Shown here piece by piece: positions 53,757 through 62,119 of a stretch of DNA of 64,000 nucleotides. Source of the stretch: Roseomonas sp. (GTDB lineage: Bacteria; Pseudomonadota; Alphaproteobacteria; Acetobacterales; Acetobacteraceae). Every line of letters starts with the position of its first letter. Within the stretch, counting starts at the first letter, position 1. The DNA lies in contig JADCER010000004.1 in NCBI GenBank assembly GCA_020249925.1, forward strand, positions 151,812 to 215,811, read 5' to 3'. The notes beneath the pieces are model-generated. The model was not told the DNA's origin. It did not search any database and was given only the letters and a program-made list of their open reading frames with translations. Position numbers and translations under genes: made by a program.

Positions 53757-54878
53757 ATGGGTGCCGCCCTGGATGATGGCTTGGGTACCGATGCCGGAGA
53801 AGCATCTGGCATCGGTCATCCCTTCCTGATCATCAGGGATGTCGGTAAGCAATTTGGCAATTTCGTTGCCCTTGAACGCGTCAGCCTGAAGGTTTTTCCA
53901 GGCGAATTCGTCTCCTTCCTTGGGCCATCGGGTTGTGGCAAAACTACCTTGTTGCGCGCTATTGCGGGTTTGGATCCGCCAACCGTGGGTCGCATCATCC
54001 AGGCTGGCCGTGACATCACAGCCTTGCCCCCGGCGCAACGCGATTTTGGGATAGTCTTCCAATCCTATGCATTGTTTCCAAATCTGAGCGTTGCCGACAA
54101 TATCGGCTATGGCCTGCGCGGCGCCGCATGGCCAAAAGCAAGAAAAAACAATCGTGTTCATGAATTGCTGCATCTGGTTGGGCTTTCAGACCAGATCGCC
54201 AAATATCCCGCACAGCTTTCTGGCGGACAGCAGCAGCGCGTTGCCTTGGCGCGCGCCCTGGCCGCTGAACCTGGCCTGCTTTTGCTTGATGAGCCGCTAT
54301 CAGCGCTTGATGCCATTGTGCGGTTACATCTACGCCAGGAAATACGTTCCTTGCAGCAGAGATTGGGTGTGACCACGATCATGGTCACGCATGACCAGGA
54401 AGAAGCGCTGAGCGTCTCAGACCGCATCGTGGTGATGTCCCAGGGACGCATTGAACAGATCGGCACACCCGAAGAAGTCTATTGCCAGCCCGCTTCGGCC
54501 TTTGTGGCGGGCTTTGTTGGCCGTTCCGCACACTTCATGGCCAAGGTGCATACGCCAGCAGGACATATTGTCTTCAAGGATCTGGTGATGGCGGCACCTG
54601 GCGCGGCGCATCTGCTGTACGGTGAGGAGATTGAGGTCTTCATTCGTCCGGAAGATGTGGAGCTATCCAATAAGGCCAATCAGGGATTCGGCAGTTTTCT
54701 TGCCAAGGTCATCGGGTGTGAATTTTTGGGGCCGGTTTGTCGTGTTGGGCTTGAAGCCAATGGGCTGCGCTTCGAAGCGGATCTCTCGCCAGCGCGCTTT
54801 GCTGAATTGCAGGCATTTCCTGGCGCGGAACTCTTTGCCCGTTTCCAACCCGAACGGCTCTTGATCTTTCGCGCATGA
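53757..54878 (+). CDS. phnT: 2-aminoethylphosphonate ABC transporter ATP-binding protein
   Basis: This is the ATPase of the aminophosphonate importer. In 373 residues it has Walker A GPSGCGKTTLLRAI near residue 60, the Q-loop FGIVFQSYALFPNLSV, signature LSGGQQQR, Walker B LLLLDEPLSALD, H-loop TIMVTHDQEEALSV, and a C-terminal TOBE-like regulatory domain (about 285-373). The start lies 5 nt after the phnS stop, and the end overlaps the permease ATG by 4 nt. Confidence 0.93.
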   Translation: MGAALDDGLGTDAGEASGIGHPFLIIRDVGKQFGNFVALERVSLKVFPGEFVSFLGPSGCGKTTLLRAIAGLDPPTVGRIIQAGRDITALPPAQRDFGIVFQSYALFPNLSVADNIGYGLRGAAWPKARKNNRVHELLHLVGLSDQIAKYPAQLSGGQQQRVALARALAAEPGLLLLDEPLSALDAIVRLHLRQEIRSLQQRLGVTTIMVTHDQEEALSVSDRIVVMSQGRIEQIGTPEEVYCQPASAFVAGFVGRSAHFMAKVHTPAGHIVFKDLVMAAPGAAHLLYGEEIEVFIRPEDVELSNKANQGFGSFLAKVIGCEFLGPVCRVGLEANGLRFEADLSPARFAELQAFPGAELFARFQPERLLIFRA

Positions 54879-56572
54879 ACAGGGCGTTTTTTCAGAACTT
54901 GCCCGTTGTTCGGCCCAAGGCATCAGCCGATGAAATCTGGTTGCGCCTGATCCAAGCCTTTGCGTTGCTGTTTCTCGCCCTTGCGCTTGCCTTGCCTCTG
55001 CTGAGCCTTTTGCTGCGCGCCTTTGAAGATCAGCAGGGTGGCTTTGTCGGATTACGTAATTTCGCCATCTATGTAACCACTCCTAGCCTAGTGCGCTCGG
55101 CCTGGAATTCGCTTTGGACAGCGCTGGTAACCACCTGTGTGGTAATCCCACTCGCCTTTACCTATGCTTACGGGCTAACGCGAAGCTGCATGGCGAGGAA
55201 ATGGCTGTTCCGCGCCGTCATGCTGCTGCCAATCCTTGCACCGTCGCTTCTGCCCGCCCTTTCCTTGATCTACCTTTTTGGCAATCAGGGCATGCTGCGC
55301 GGGCTGATGGCTGGTGGCAGCATTTATGGGCCTTGGGGAATTATCGGGGCGCAGATATTTTACTGCTTCCCTGCCGCTGCGATCATTATCTCTGTCGCGC
55401 TCTCGACGGCCGATGGGCGCTTGTATGAAGCGGCCGAGGCGCTGAAAGCCTCCCGCCTGCGTATTTTTCTGACCGTCACACTGCCCGGCGCCACGTATGG
55501 GCTGGTTTCGGCAAGTGTCGTTGTCTTCACCCTGGTAGTTACAGATTTCGGCATTCCAAAGGTTATCGGCGGTCAATTCAACGTATTGGCGACCGATGTC
55601 TATAAGCAGGTGGTAGGACGGCAGGATCTGAATATGGGCGCGGTGGTTGGCCTGGTCCTATTGATACCCGCCGTTCTTGCCTTTGTGTTGGATCGCTGGG
55701 CGCACAACAAAAGAAGCGCAACATTGACGGGCCGCGCGGTTGCGTATCGGCCAAAGCCAAGACGCGGGCGTGATATTCCTGCCTTCCTGTTTTGCCTTTC
55801 GGTGGCCATGGCCTTGCTAGGGATTGTGGCAGTCGCCGTCTGGGGGTCTTTCATCCGCTTTTGGCCCTATAATCTCGCACTGACTTTGGATAATTATGAT
55901 TTCACGCGCTTTGACACAGCTGGCTGGCAGGCGGTTTGGCTGTCGGTGAAGCTGAGCCTGATCACGGCCTTTGTTGGGACCGCGCTGATTTTCATTATTG
56001 CCTATAGTCTGGAACGTGGCCCGACACGCAGCCTTCTTGCTACACCGCTGCGCTTTCTTGCCACCATACCGCTTGCGGTGCCGGGCTTGGTGCTGGGCCT
56101 TGCCTTCATCATTTTCTTCAATCACCCTGCCAATCCGCTTGGTATCATTTATGGCACGCTCACTATCCTGGTGCTTAACTCAATCATCCATTTCTACACG
56201 GTTGGGCACCTGACGGCGGTTACGGCCATTCGCCAGCTTGATCCGGAGTTTGAAGCGGTTAGCGCCAGCCTCCATGTTCCCATTTGGCAGACTTTTGGTC
56301 GCGTCACCCTGCCCATTTGCTTACCAGCCATCCTGGAAATCCTAGTCTTCTTCTTCGTCAGTGCCATGACCACAGTCAGTGCCGTTATCTTCCTTTATGG
56401 TCCAGACACCAAACCTGCCTCCGTATCGGTTGTGCATATGGATGAGGCAGGGCAGGCAAGCGCCGCTGCCGCCATGGCCTGTGTCATTCTGGCGATTTCA
56501 CTGACCGCCAAGCTTACTGAACTTACGGTAGGCGGGCTTTTCGCCCGCTTCACCTCTGCTTGGCGCCGATGA
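54875..56572 (+). CDS. phnU: 2-aminoethylphosphonate ABC transporter permease (fused, two domains)
   Basis: This is a double-length permease of 565 residues in which two binding-protein-dependent permease domains are fused. The first carries the EAA-type loop AAEALKASRLRIFLTVTLPG near residue 187, the second EFEAVSASLHVPIWQTFGRV near residue 455, and each is surrounded by about six helices. This matches the ferric-iron/putrescine-like FbpB architecture used in the aminophosphonate importers. It ends 1 nt from the convergent phnE stop. Confidence 0.93.
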   Translation: MNRAFFQNLPVVRPKASADEIWLRLIQAFALLFLALALALPLLSLLLRAFEDQQGGFVGLRNFAIYVTTPSLVRSAWNSLWTALVTTCVVIPLAFTYAYGLTRSCMARKWLFRAVMLLPILAPSLLPALSLIYLFGNQGMLRGLMAGGSIYGPWGIIGAQIFYCFPAAAIIISVALSTADGRLYEAAEALKASRLRIFLTVTLPGATYGLVSASVVVFTLVVTDFGIPKVIGGQFNVLATDVYKQVVGRQDLNMGAVVGLVLLIPAVLAFVLDRWAHNKRSATLTGRAVAYRPKPRRGRDIPAFLFCLSVAMALLGIVAVAVWGSFIRFWPYNLALTLDNYDFTRFDTAGWQAVWLSVKLSLITAFVGTALIFIIAYSLERGPTRSLLATPLRFLATIPLAVPGLVLGLAFIIFFNHPANPLGIIYGTLTILVLNSIIHFYTVGHLTAVTAIRQLDPEFEAVSASLHVPIWQTFGRVTLPICLPAILEILVFFFVSAMTTVSAVIFLYGPDTKPASVSVVHMDEAGQASAAAAMACVILAISLTAKLTELTVGGLFARFTSAWRR

Positions 56573-56573
56573 T

Positions 56574-57347
56574 CTATGAATTTGTCCGAATGATCTTGAG
56601 GCGGAGCTTTCGGCTCGCCCAATCTATAACGGCGACCATGGCCAGGATCAGCAGGATAATGAAGGCAACCTCATCCCAATTATTGATCCGAATGCGGTCA
56701 GCGAGCGCCAAACCAATACCACCGGCGCCCACAATCCCAAGCACTGTCGAGGATCGCGCGTTGGATTCCAAAGTATAAAGAATTTGCGAAAGTATGATGG
56801 GTGCGACTTGAGGGATTAAGCCTAGCCGAATGGCCAGTATACGATTGGCACCCGCAGCACGAACGGCTTCCACCTGCCGACGATCAGCCGATTCTAACGC
56901 CTCACTGAACAACTTGGACAGGGTACCTACATCGGGGACTGCCAGGGCCAGAATGCCAGCAAACGGACCCATCCCCACAGCAGCCACAAAGATCAGCGCC
57001 CAAATCAGCGTATCTATGCCGCGCAGCCCATCGTAGACCCGGCGTACAGAGAATTTCAGCAAGACATTGCCAATGATGTTCCCAGCGCCGAGCAAGGACA
57101 GCGGCAGCGCCACAAGGGCTGCCAAAAGCGTCCCCAGGAATGCCATGGCAAGGCTTTCCAGAAGACTTACCAACAGTTCCGGCAACACGCCGCCCGCAGA
57201 GGGGGGCCACATCAGCGCCACTAGCCAACCAAGCTTTGTGATACCATTCAAAATGCGCTCTGGCGTAGCATCCATGCGCCACAGGCCAATGATCAGGAGC
57301 AGTAACAACAGGGCGCCAAGAAGCGATGTGTTAAGGCGAGAATTCAT
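56574..57347 (-). CDS. phnE: Phosphonate ABC transporter permease PhnE (second copy)
   Basis: This is a membrane permease of the PhnCDE phosphonate/phosphate-ester importer. The 257 residues start MNSRLNTSLLGALLLLLLII and contain the PhnE loop AVRAAGANRILAIRLGLIPQ and the diagnostic NARSSTVLGIVGAGGIGLAL near residue 210. The ATG overlaps the preceding phnE stop by 4 nt. It ends nose to nose with the aminophosphonate permease gene. Two PhnE paralogues in tandem are common in alphaproteobacteria. Confidence 0.94.
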   Translation of the reverse strand: MNSRLNTSLLGALLLLLLIIGLWRMDATPERILNGITKLGWLVALMWPPSAGGVLPELLVSLLESLAMAFLGTLLAALVALPLSLLGAGNIIGNVLLKFSVRRVYDGLRGIDTLIWALIFVAAVGMGPFAGILALAVPDVGTLSKLFSEALESADRRQVEAVRAAGANRILAIRLGLIPQVAPIILSQILYTLESNARSSTVLGIVGAGGIGLALADRIRINNWDEVAFIILLILAMVAVIDWASRKLRLKIIRTNS

Positions 57348-58126
57348 GATGGAACGCTTCCCAAAACCCGCCGCCGCAGCCGCCCGCAAAGTAGATCAAT
57401 CACCGTAACGGTCGCCAAAATCAGGACAAGAATGGCGGAGATATCCTGATATTCGAATTGACGTACTGCGAGATAGAGTTCTTCTCCGATACCTCCGGCC
57501 CCGACAATACCGAGAACACTGGCTTCCCGCACATTGATTTCGAAGCGGAGGAGTCCGTAGCTCAGAATACCAGGAAGGGATTGCGGGAAGATTCCGAAGC
57601 GCATTTGTGCAGGCCAGGAACCACCGGCCGCGCGCACCGCTTCCATCTGTGCGAGCGAAGCGTTTTCATGTTCTTCAGCAAAAAGTTTCCCAAGTGCGCC
57701 CGCCGAGTGTACGGCTATTGCCAGCATACCGGCGAAGGCACCAAGGCCGAAAGCGTAGACGAAAATAAGCGCAAGCACGAGCGTTGGCACTGTGCGCATG
57801 AGTTCAAGAATGCGTCTGGTAAAGGTGACGACCCAAGCGGGCGCCAGCGTGGCGGCGGCAGGAAAGGACAGCAGCAGGGCAATCAAGCCACCCAAGACAG
57901 TGCCCACATAGGCAATCAATAGCGTATCGGCGAGCAGCCACACCCATTCTGTAAAGCCCCACATCCAATACGAAAGATCGTCCAGGAAATGGTCCAGGCG
58001 AAGTTGCGGCATGGTGCCCGCGATATAGTTACCTGCGAGGGGAAGGCCGCGCCAAAGTCGCGAAATACTGACTTCACCCAGCCACGCCGAGACCGCAATG
58101 GCGAGTGCCAGCAGCAAGATACCCAA
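57344..58126 (-). CDS. phnE: Phosphonate ABC transporter permease PhnE (first copy)
   Basis: This is the permease partner of the second PhnE. From the TTG at 58126 it has 260 residues (MGILLLALAIAVSAWLGEVS) with AVRAAGGSWPAQMRFGIFPQ and EINVREASVLGIVGAGGIGE. The frame stays open upstream to the phnD stop, and relatives usually have 20-30 more residues before the first helix. The extra codons (ARWRAARAIRQRAWF) look like a genuine N-terminus, but no ATG, GTG or TTG is available there. A CTG at 58204 overlapping the phnD TGA, or ATT at 58201, may be the real start. Confidence 0.9.
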   Translation of the reverse strand: MGILLLALAIAVSAWLGEVSISRLWRGLPLAGNYIAGTMPQLRLDHFLDDLSYWMWGFTEWVWLLADTLLIAYVGTVLGGLIALLLSFPAAATLAPAWVVTFTRRILELMRTVPTLVLALIFVYAFGLGAFAGMLAIAVHSAGALGKLFAEEHENASLAQMEAVRAAGGSWPAQMRFGIFPQSLPGILSYGLLRFEINVREASVLGIVGAGGIGEELYLAVRQFEYQDISAILVLILATVTVIDLLCGRLRRRVLGSVPS

Positions 58127-58200
58127 GAACCAAGCGCGCTGGCGTATAGCCCTGGCCGCACGCCAGCGTGCTTCGGCGGCGACTATTACGGGGGAAGTAA

Positions 58201-59112
58201 TCAGGAGCGCCTTTCCCGCCGACGCGCTGCATTCTCTTCAAGAATGGCAACGATATCGAGGTAATCCTCATGCTTGGCGGGCGCGAGACCTTGGGCACCG
58301 GATGACATGTCACGAAATGCCTGCGGATCGCGGTCGGGCAGGGCTGCGAACGCGGCAATAACTTCACGCCGGAAACCCTCGGGCAAATCCATGCGCAAAA
58401 CAATGGGGGAATTCGGTATCAGGGGAGATTTCCAAATGACGCGCACTGCGCCCTCTGGAATCATGCCTTTTTCCGCCATGCGCTGGAAGGTGTTGCGGCG
58501 CTCATTGGAATAAGCAAGAACGGCGGCATCAAAGGTACCATTGATGACAGCCATAACGCCTTGTTCATGGCTGCCGGTGAAGCCTGTACGAGAGAAGTAG
58601 GTGGCAGGGTCCATGCCCTGGCGGCGCAAAAACCAACCGGGCACATGAAAACCTGATGTGCTATTCGGATCACTGAAGCCAAGCGTCTTGCCGCGCATAT
58701 CCTCCAATCGGCGGATTGGGCTGTCTGCCTTTACGATCATGGCGCTGTAATAGCCTTCCATGCCTTCATTATCGATGTAACGGAAGATCGGGGCTACCCG
58801 ATCACGCATGACGCGCCGCGCGAGCCCGTAGGAAGCCGGACCAAGATAGGCGAGCTCTGAGTGACCTGCGCGCATTGCCTCAACCACTGCCGCGTAATCA
58901 GAGCCCCTGAAGACACGGAAAGGGGTCCTGAGTTCGCGCGTCATGTAGGATTGAAGGCCCTGGAGCCGTGCGATTGCGTCCCGCTCATTCTCTACAGAGA
59001 TCATGCCGAAGCGGATTTCGGTCACCTGTTGGCGCCAACCGCCTTGTGCCTGTGCCTTTGAAGCCATTAACGCCAGGCCAGGAAGCATAAGGGCTGTGCG
59101 ACGTTTGAGCAT
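58201..59112 (-). CDS. phnD: Phosphonate/phosphite ABC transporter substrate-binding protein PhnD
   Basis: This is a periplasmic binding protein for phosphonates or related phosphorus oxyanions. The 303-residue precursor begins MLKRRTALMLPGLALMASKA (signal peptide), then ITEIRFGMIS-type first strand (VTEIRFGMISVENERDAIAR). It carries the pocket segments GPASYGLARRV, LGFSDPNSTSGFHVPGWFLR and DAAVLAYSNERR typical of PhnD. ATG 59112 has GAGGAA upstream. No phnC ATPase gene lies near it. A Pho box lies 66 bp upstream. Confidence 0.95.
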   Translation of the reverse strand: MLKRRTALMLPGLALMASKAQAQGGWRQQVTEIRFGMISVENERDAIARLQGLQSYMTRELRTPFRVFRGSDYAAVVEAMRAGHSELAYLGPASYGLARRVMRDRVAPIFRYIDNEGMEGYYSAMIVKADSPIRRLEDMRGKTLGFSDPNSTSGFHVPGWFLRRQGMDPATYFSRTGFTGSHEQGVMAVINGTFDAAVLAYSNERRNTFQRMAEKGMIPEGAVRVIWKSPLIPNSPIVLRMDLPEGFRREVIAAFAALPDRDPQAFRDMSSGAQGLAPAKHEDYLDIVAILEENAARRRERRS

Positions 59113-59177
59113 TGGGGAATTCCTCAAAAGCATTGTGACGGTGTGACTCAATCGCGTGATGCCTGTGTGACGCGAAT

Positions 59178-59195
59178 ATGAAGAAACGATGACAG
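59178..59195 (-). promoter_or_regulatory. Pho box upstream of phnD
   Basis: The minus strand reads CTGTCAT, spacer CGTT, TCTTCAT: a perfect first PhoB heptamer and a 5/7 second one in the 11-bp register, 66 bp before the phnD ATG and just downstream of the glycosyltransferase gene. It marks phnD-phnE-phnE as its own phosphate-starvation unit. Confidence 0.85.
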
Positions 59196-59203
59196 ACGCC
59201 CGG

Positions 59204-60205
59204 CTAGCGGATCGGTACCAGTGCGTCTCTGAACTGGGCCACGCAAGCCTCCCAGGACCACGCCTCTGCATGACGACGGCAGGCTGCTCGATCACAGGTC
59301 AGCGCCCTCATGCAGGCTGAACGCAAATCCTCATCCAAGGCCCCGACTTGCCCATCAGGGATGACATCAATGGGGCCTGTCACCGGAAAAGCCGCAACGG
59401 GGGTGCCGCTCGCAAGGGCTTCAAGCAATACCAAGCCGAAGGTGTCCGTACGTGACGGAAAAACAAAGACATCTGCCCCTGCATAGGACCGCGCGAGCGC
59501 ACCATTCTCACGGTACCCGGTGAAGGTCACATCGGGGTACTTCTTCCGCAGCGCTGGCAGGGCGGGACCATCGCCAACCACAACCTTACTGCCCGGCAAA
59601 TCAAGCGCCAGAAAGGCTTCGAGATTCTTTTCAATTGCGACGCGACCCGCGCAAAGAAAGACGGGGCGCGGCAGTCCTGACCATTCATCACGCGATACCG
59701 GATTGAATTTCTGCAGGTCAACGCCCCGCGTCCAGGATCGTATCTTTGTAAAGCCACGCTTACCGAGTTCCTGCCTGAGGGAGGGAGTAGCCGCGAAAGT
59801 GCCATCGCCAGCTTCATGAAAGCGGCGCATGACGCGCCAGGACCAATCTGCGGGGATGCGGGTTCTTGCTTCAAGGTATTCCGGGAATCTGGTGTGGAAG
59901 GCAGTGGTGAATGGCCAGTTGTTGCGACGGCAGAGCGCACGCATTGCCCAGCCAAGCGGACCTTCGGTTGCTATATGAATTATCTCAGGCCCAAAATCCG
60001 CAACAAGCTTTGCTAGGCGCCGCTTAGGCGCGATGGCAAGGCGGATTTCCGCATAGCCGGGCATTGGGATGTTAGTGAAGCGATCCGGCCCGATCACCTC
60101 CACGGTATCACCCTTTGCAGCGAGTATTTCGGAAACCACCGAAAGCGTACGCACCACCCCGTTGACCTGCGGAAACCACGCATCGCTGACGATCAGGATA
60201 CGCAT
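59204..60205 (-). CDS. agt: GT4-family glycosyltransferase (Agt-type glycolipid synthase)
   Basis: This is a glycosyltransferase of 333 residues with the GT-B fold: MRILIVSDAWFPQVNGVVRT at the start, IIHIATEGPLGWAMRALCRR near residue 85, FLCAGRVAIEKNLEAFLALD near residue 190, and VFVFPSRTDTFGLVLLEALA with the EX7E motif. In marine alphaproteobacteria a gene of this type next to plcP makes monoglycosyl-diacylglycerols that replace phospholipids under phosphate limitation. Here it follows plcP by 4 nt, so I assign the same role. The start at 60205 is preferred; 60223 would overlap plcP. Confidence 0.87.
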   Translation of the reverse strand: MRILIVSDAWFPQVNGVVRTLSVVSEILAAKGDTVEVIGPDRFTNIPMPGYAEIRLAIAPKRRLAKLVADFGPEIIHIATEGPLGWAMRALCRRNNWPFTTAFHTRFPEYLEARTRIPADWSWRVMRRFHEAGDGTFAATPSLRQELGKRGFTKIRSWTRGVDLQKFNPVSRDEWSGLPRPVFLCAGRVAIEKNLEAFLALDLPGSKVVVGDGPALPALRKKYPDVTFTGYRENGALARSYAGADVFVFPSRTDTFGLVLLEALASGTPVAAFPVTGPIDVIPDGQVGALDEDLRSACMRALTCDRAACRRHAEAWSWEACVAQFRDALVPIR

Positions 60206-60209
60206 GGGC

Positions 60210-61037
60210 TCAACCCGCCCCATGAAGAATTTTAGCCATCAGTTCGGGCGCAGGGGCTGGCAATGGCCTTTTTTGCAAAGTGGCTTGGCGGTGCGACCAA
60301 TCAAGCAATTCAAAGCGTCCATCCGGGTGTTCGACGAGCGCCGTACAGCTTTCCACCCAATCACCATCATTCATGTAAAGGATGCCGTGGATCATGCGCA
60401 TTTCGGCATGATGGATATGTCCGCAGATAACGCCATCCATACCGCGTGATTTCGCCTCGTGAGCAAGGGCTGTTTCGAAACGATCAATAGCCTTCACCGC
60501 TTCCTTGACCTGCCGCTTCAACCATTGTGAGAGCGACCAATAAGGATAGCCAAATCTGCGGCGCAGAAAATTGAACCACCGGTTCACCAAAAGCGCAGCG
60601 TCATAGGCCCAATCACCCATATGGGCGAGGAATTTGGCATAGCGGATCACGCCATCAAACTCATCCCCATGGATGACAAGAAAGCGGCGCCCATCGGCCG
60701 CAGTATGCTCCGCCTCTCGTGTAAGCCTTACGCCCGCGACTTCCAGCCCAAGCCAGTCGCGGAAAAGCTCATCGTGATTACCGGGGATATAGATAACCTC
60801 AGTGCCATGACGGGCCATGCGCAGGATCAAGCGAATGACCTCATCATGATAGGAATCCCAATACCAGGAACGGCGTAGCCGCCACCCGTCAATGATATCG
60901 CCCACCAGATAAAGCTTTTCGCATTGCACCTGCTGCAAGAAATCAATCAGCGAGTCGCTGCGACAGCTGCGTAAGCCAAGGTGGATGTCTGACAGAAATA
61001 TTGTTCGGAAGGACTGCGGCGTTGAAGCGAGGGGCAT
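60210..61037 (-). CDS. plcP: PlcP-type metallophosphoesterase (phospholipase C, LpxH-like)
   Basis: This is a calcineurin-like dinuclear metallophosphoesterase, 275 residues. Metal motifs in order are FLSDIHLGLR near residue 15, LVGDIIDGWRLRR near residue 45, YIPGNHDELFRDWL near residue 84, VIHGDEFDGVIRYAKFLAHM near residue 117, and CGHIHHAEMRMI near residue 198. Such proteins are often annotated as UDP-2,3-diacylglucosamine hydrolase. The plcP branch, studied in Sinorhizobium, removes the headgroup of phosphatidylcholine or phosphatidylethanolamine to give diacylglycerol when phosphate is scarce. Pairing with a GT4 gene and a Pho box supports plcP over lpxH. Confidence 0.85.
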   Translation of the reverse strand: MPLASTPQSFRTIFLSDIHLGLRSCRSDSLIDFLQQVQCEKLYLVGDIIDGWRLRRSWYWDSYHDEVIRLILRMARHGTEVIYIPGNHDELFRDWLGLEVAGVRLTREAEHTAADGRRFLVIHGDEFDGVIRYAKFLAHMGDWAYDAALLVNRWFNFLRRRFGYPYWSLSQWLKRQVKEAVKAIDRFETALAHEAKSRGMDGVICGHIHHAEMRMIHGILYMNDGDWVESCTALVEHPDGRFELLDWSHRQATLQKRPLPAPAPELMAKILHGAG

Positions 61038-61136
61038 TGGCTGCGCTCCTGTAGCGAATTCCTGTACCGCAGCGAATCGGCACGAGGACTTCGCGTTTCT
61101 CCTGGAGACCGGCTAGCCAAATTATTGAAATCCTGG

Positions 61137-61155
61137 GATGAACCTTAGATGACAT
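61137..61155 (-). promoter_or_regulatory. Pho box upstream of plcP
   Basis: The minus strand reads ATGTCAT, spacer CTAA, GGTTCATC: the same TGTCAT-N4-xxTTCATC pattern as the pstS box (TGTCATAAAAGCTTCATC). It lies about 100 bp before the plcP ATG. Confidence 0.82.
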
Positions 61156-61173
61156 TTCCTAAGTGCGGCAAAG

Positions 61174-61190
61174 TGTCATGTAAGTTTCTC
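61174..61190 (+). promoter_or_regulatory. Possible partial Pho box upstream of the DAG-kinase-like gene
   Basis: TGTCAT, GTAA, GTTTCTC on the plus strand: a perfect first half but a poor second heptamer, 46 bp before the ATG of the lipid-kinase gene. The 199-bp divergent region between plcP and this gene thus carries Pho-like elements in both directions. Confidence 0.45.
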
Positions 61191-61236
61191 GTGACTATCA
61201 TGAATTTGAAAGGTTCGGGTGTTTTGATTGTGATTC

Positions 61237-62115
61237 ATGACGCCAAATCTATGCATTATTTTTAATCCAGTAGCCGGTGCGCGACGCCGGACGCGGCTCT
61301 ATACAGCGCTGGATGTTCTCTATGGCCTTGGAGTTCAATTTGAGCTGTTGGAAACAAGCGCGCCCGGTGATGCGGAAAAGCTCGCCCGCCTGGCCGCGCA
61401 TAAGGACCGAATAGTCGTAGCCGCCGGTGGTGATGGTACCATTGCCGAAGTGGCGGCGGGCCTGGAAGGGACTTCAGCGTTACTAGGGCTTTTGCCGCTT
61501 GGAACGGCGAATGTCTTTGCGCTGGAAATGGCCGTACCCTTGAGCCCGAAGGAAGCTGCGCGTGCCTTGCTCCTTGGGCGCAGTACTTGCGTCTATCCTG
61601 GGCTCTTGAAGCGCGGCGATGCTTCTGATCGGCTTTTTATACAAATGGTGGGCGTTGGGCTGGATGCAGTGGTGGTGCATCGGCTGCCACCAGGCTTGAA
61701 ACGCGCCTTCGGGAAGGCCGCCTATGTCATGCAGACGCTGCGTGATCTTACCAGTCATCCCTTTAATTCATTCAAGGTGAATGTGGATGGTCAGCAACTG
61801 GAACCCTCCGGCCTTGTGGTTACCAAGGGGCGCTTTTACGCGGGCCGCTTTGAAATCGCGCCAAGCGCGGACCCACGAGAGGCGGACTTCCATGTCTTAT
61901 CGCTTTATCAGCACCATATGATTGATGCGCTGAAGCACGCGGCGGCGATGAGCCTTGGCAGGCTGCCCATGCTTTCAAGCATCACGCTGCAGCGTGGGCA
62001 TGAAATTGAGGTGTTTGGTGCGGATCTGCCGGTTCAGGCGGATGGGGATGCCGCCGGGTCCCTGCCTATTCGAATCAGGCCAGCATTGAGACCGCTCCGG
62101 GTGGTGGTGCCGTGA
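61237..62115 (+). CDS. Diacylglycerol kinase-like lipid kinase (YegS/DagK family)
   Basis: This is a soluble lipid kinase of 292 residues. It has the nucleotide-binding opening NLCIIFNPVAGARRRTRLYT, the catalytic loop VVAAGGDGTIAEVAAGL near residue 70, and LGLLPLGTANVFALEMAVPL near residue 91. Family members phosphorylate diacylglycerol, phosphatidylglycerol or sphingoid bases. Divergent from plcP, it could recycle the diacylglycerol released by PlcP to phosphatidic acid (inference). It converges with pmtA, leaving 4 nt between them. Confidence 0.88.
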   Translation: MTPNLCIIFNPVAGARRRTRLYTALDVLYGLGVQFELLETSAPGDAEKLARLAAHKDRIVVAAGGDGTIAEVAAGLEGTSALLGLLPLGTANVFALEMAVPLSPKEAARALLLGRSTCVYPGLLKRGDASDRLFIQMVGVGLDAVVVHRLPPGLKRAFGKAAYVMQTLRDLTSHPFNSFKVNVDGQQLEPSGLVVTKGRFYAGRFEIAPSADPREADFHVLSLYQHHMIDALKHAAAMSLGRLPMLSSITLQRGHEIEVFGADLPVQADGDAAGSLPIRIRPALRPLRVVVP

Positions 62116-62119
62116 AGGG

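Noticed and set aside
60210..61037. Annotation of the phosphoesterase as lpxH
   Set aside because: The fold alone allows LpxH, but the GT4 partner, the Pho box and the lipid genes around it favour PlcP. It is kept as an alternative in the entry.
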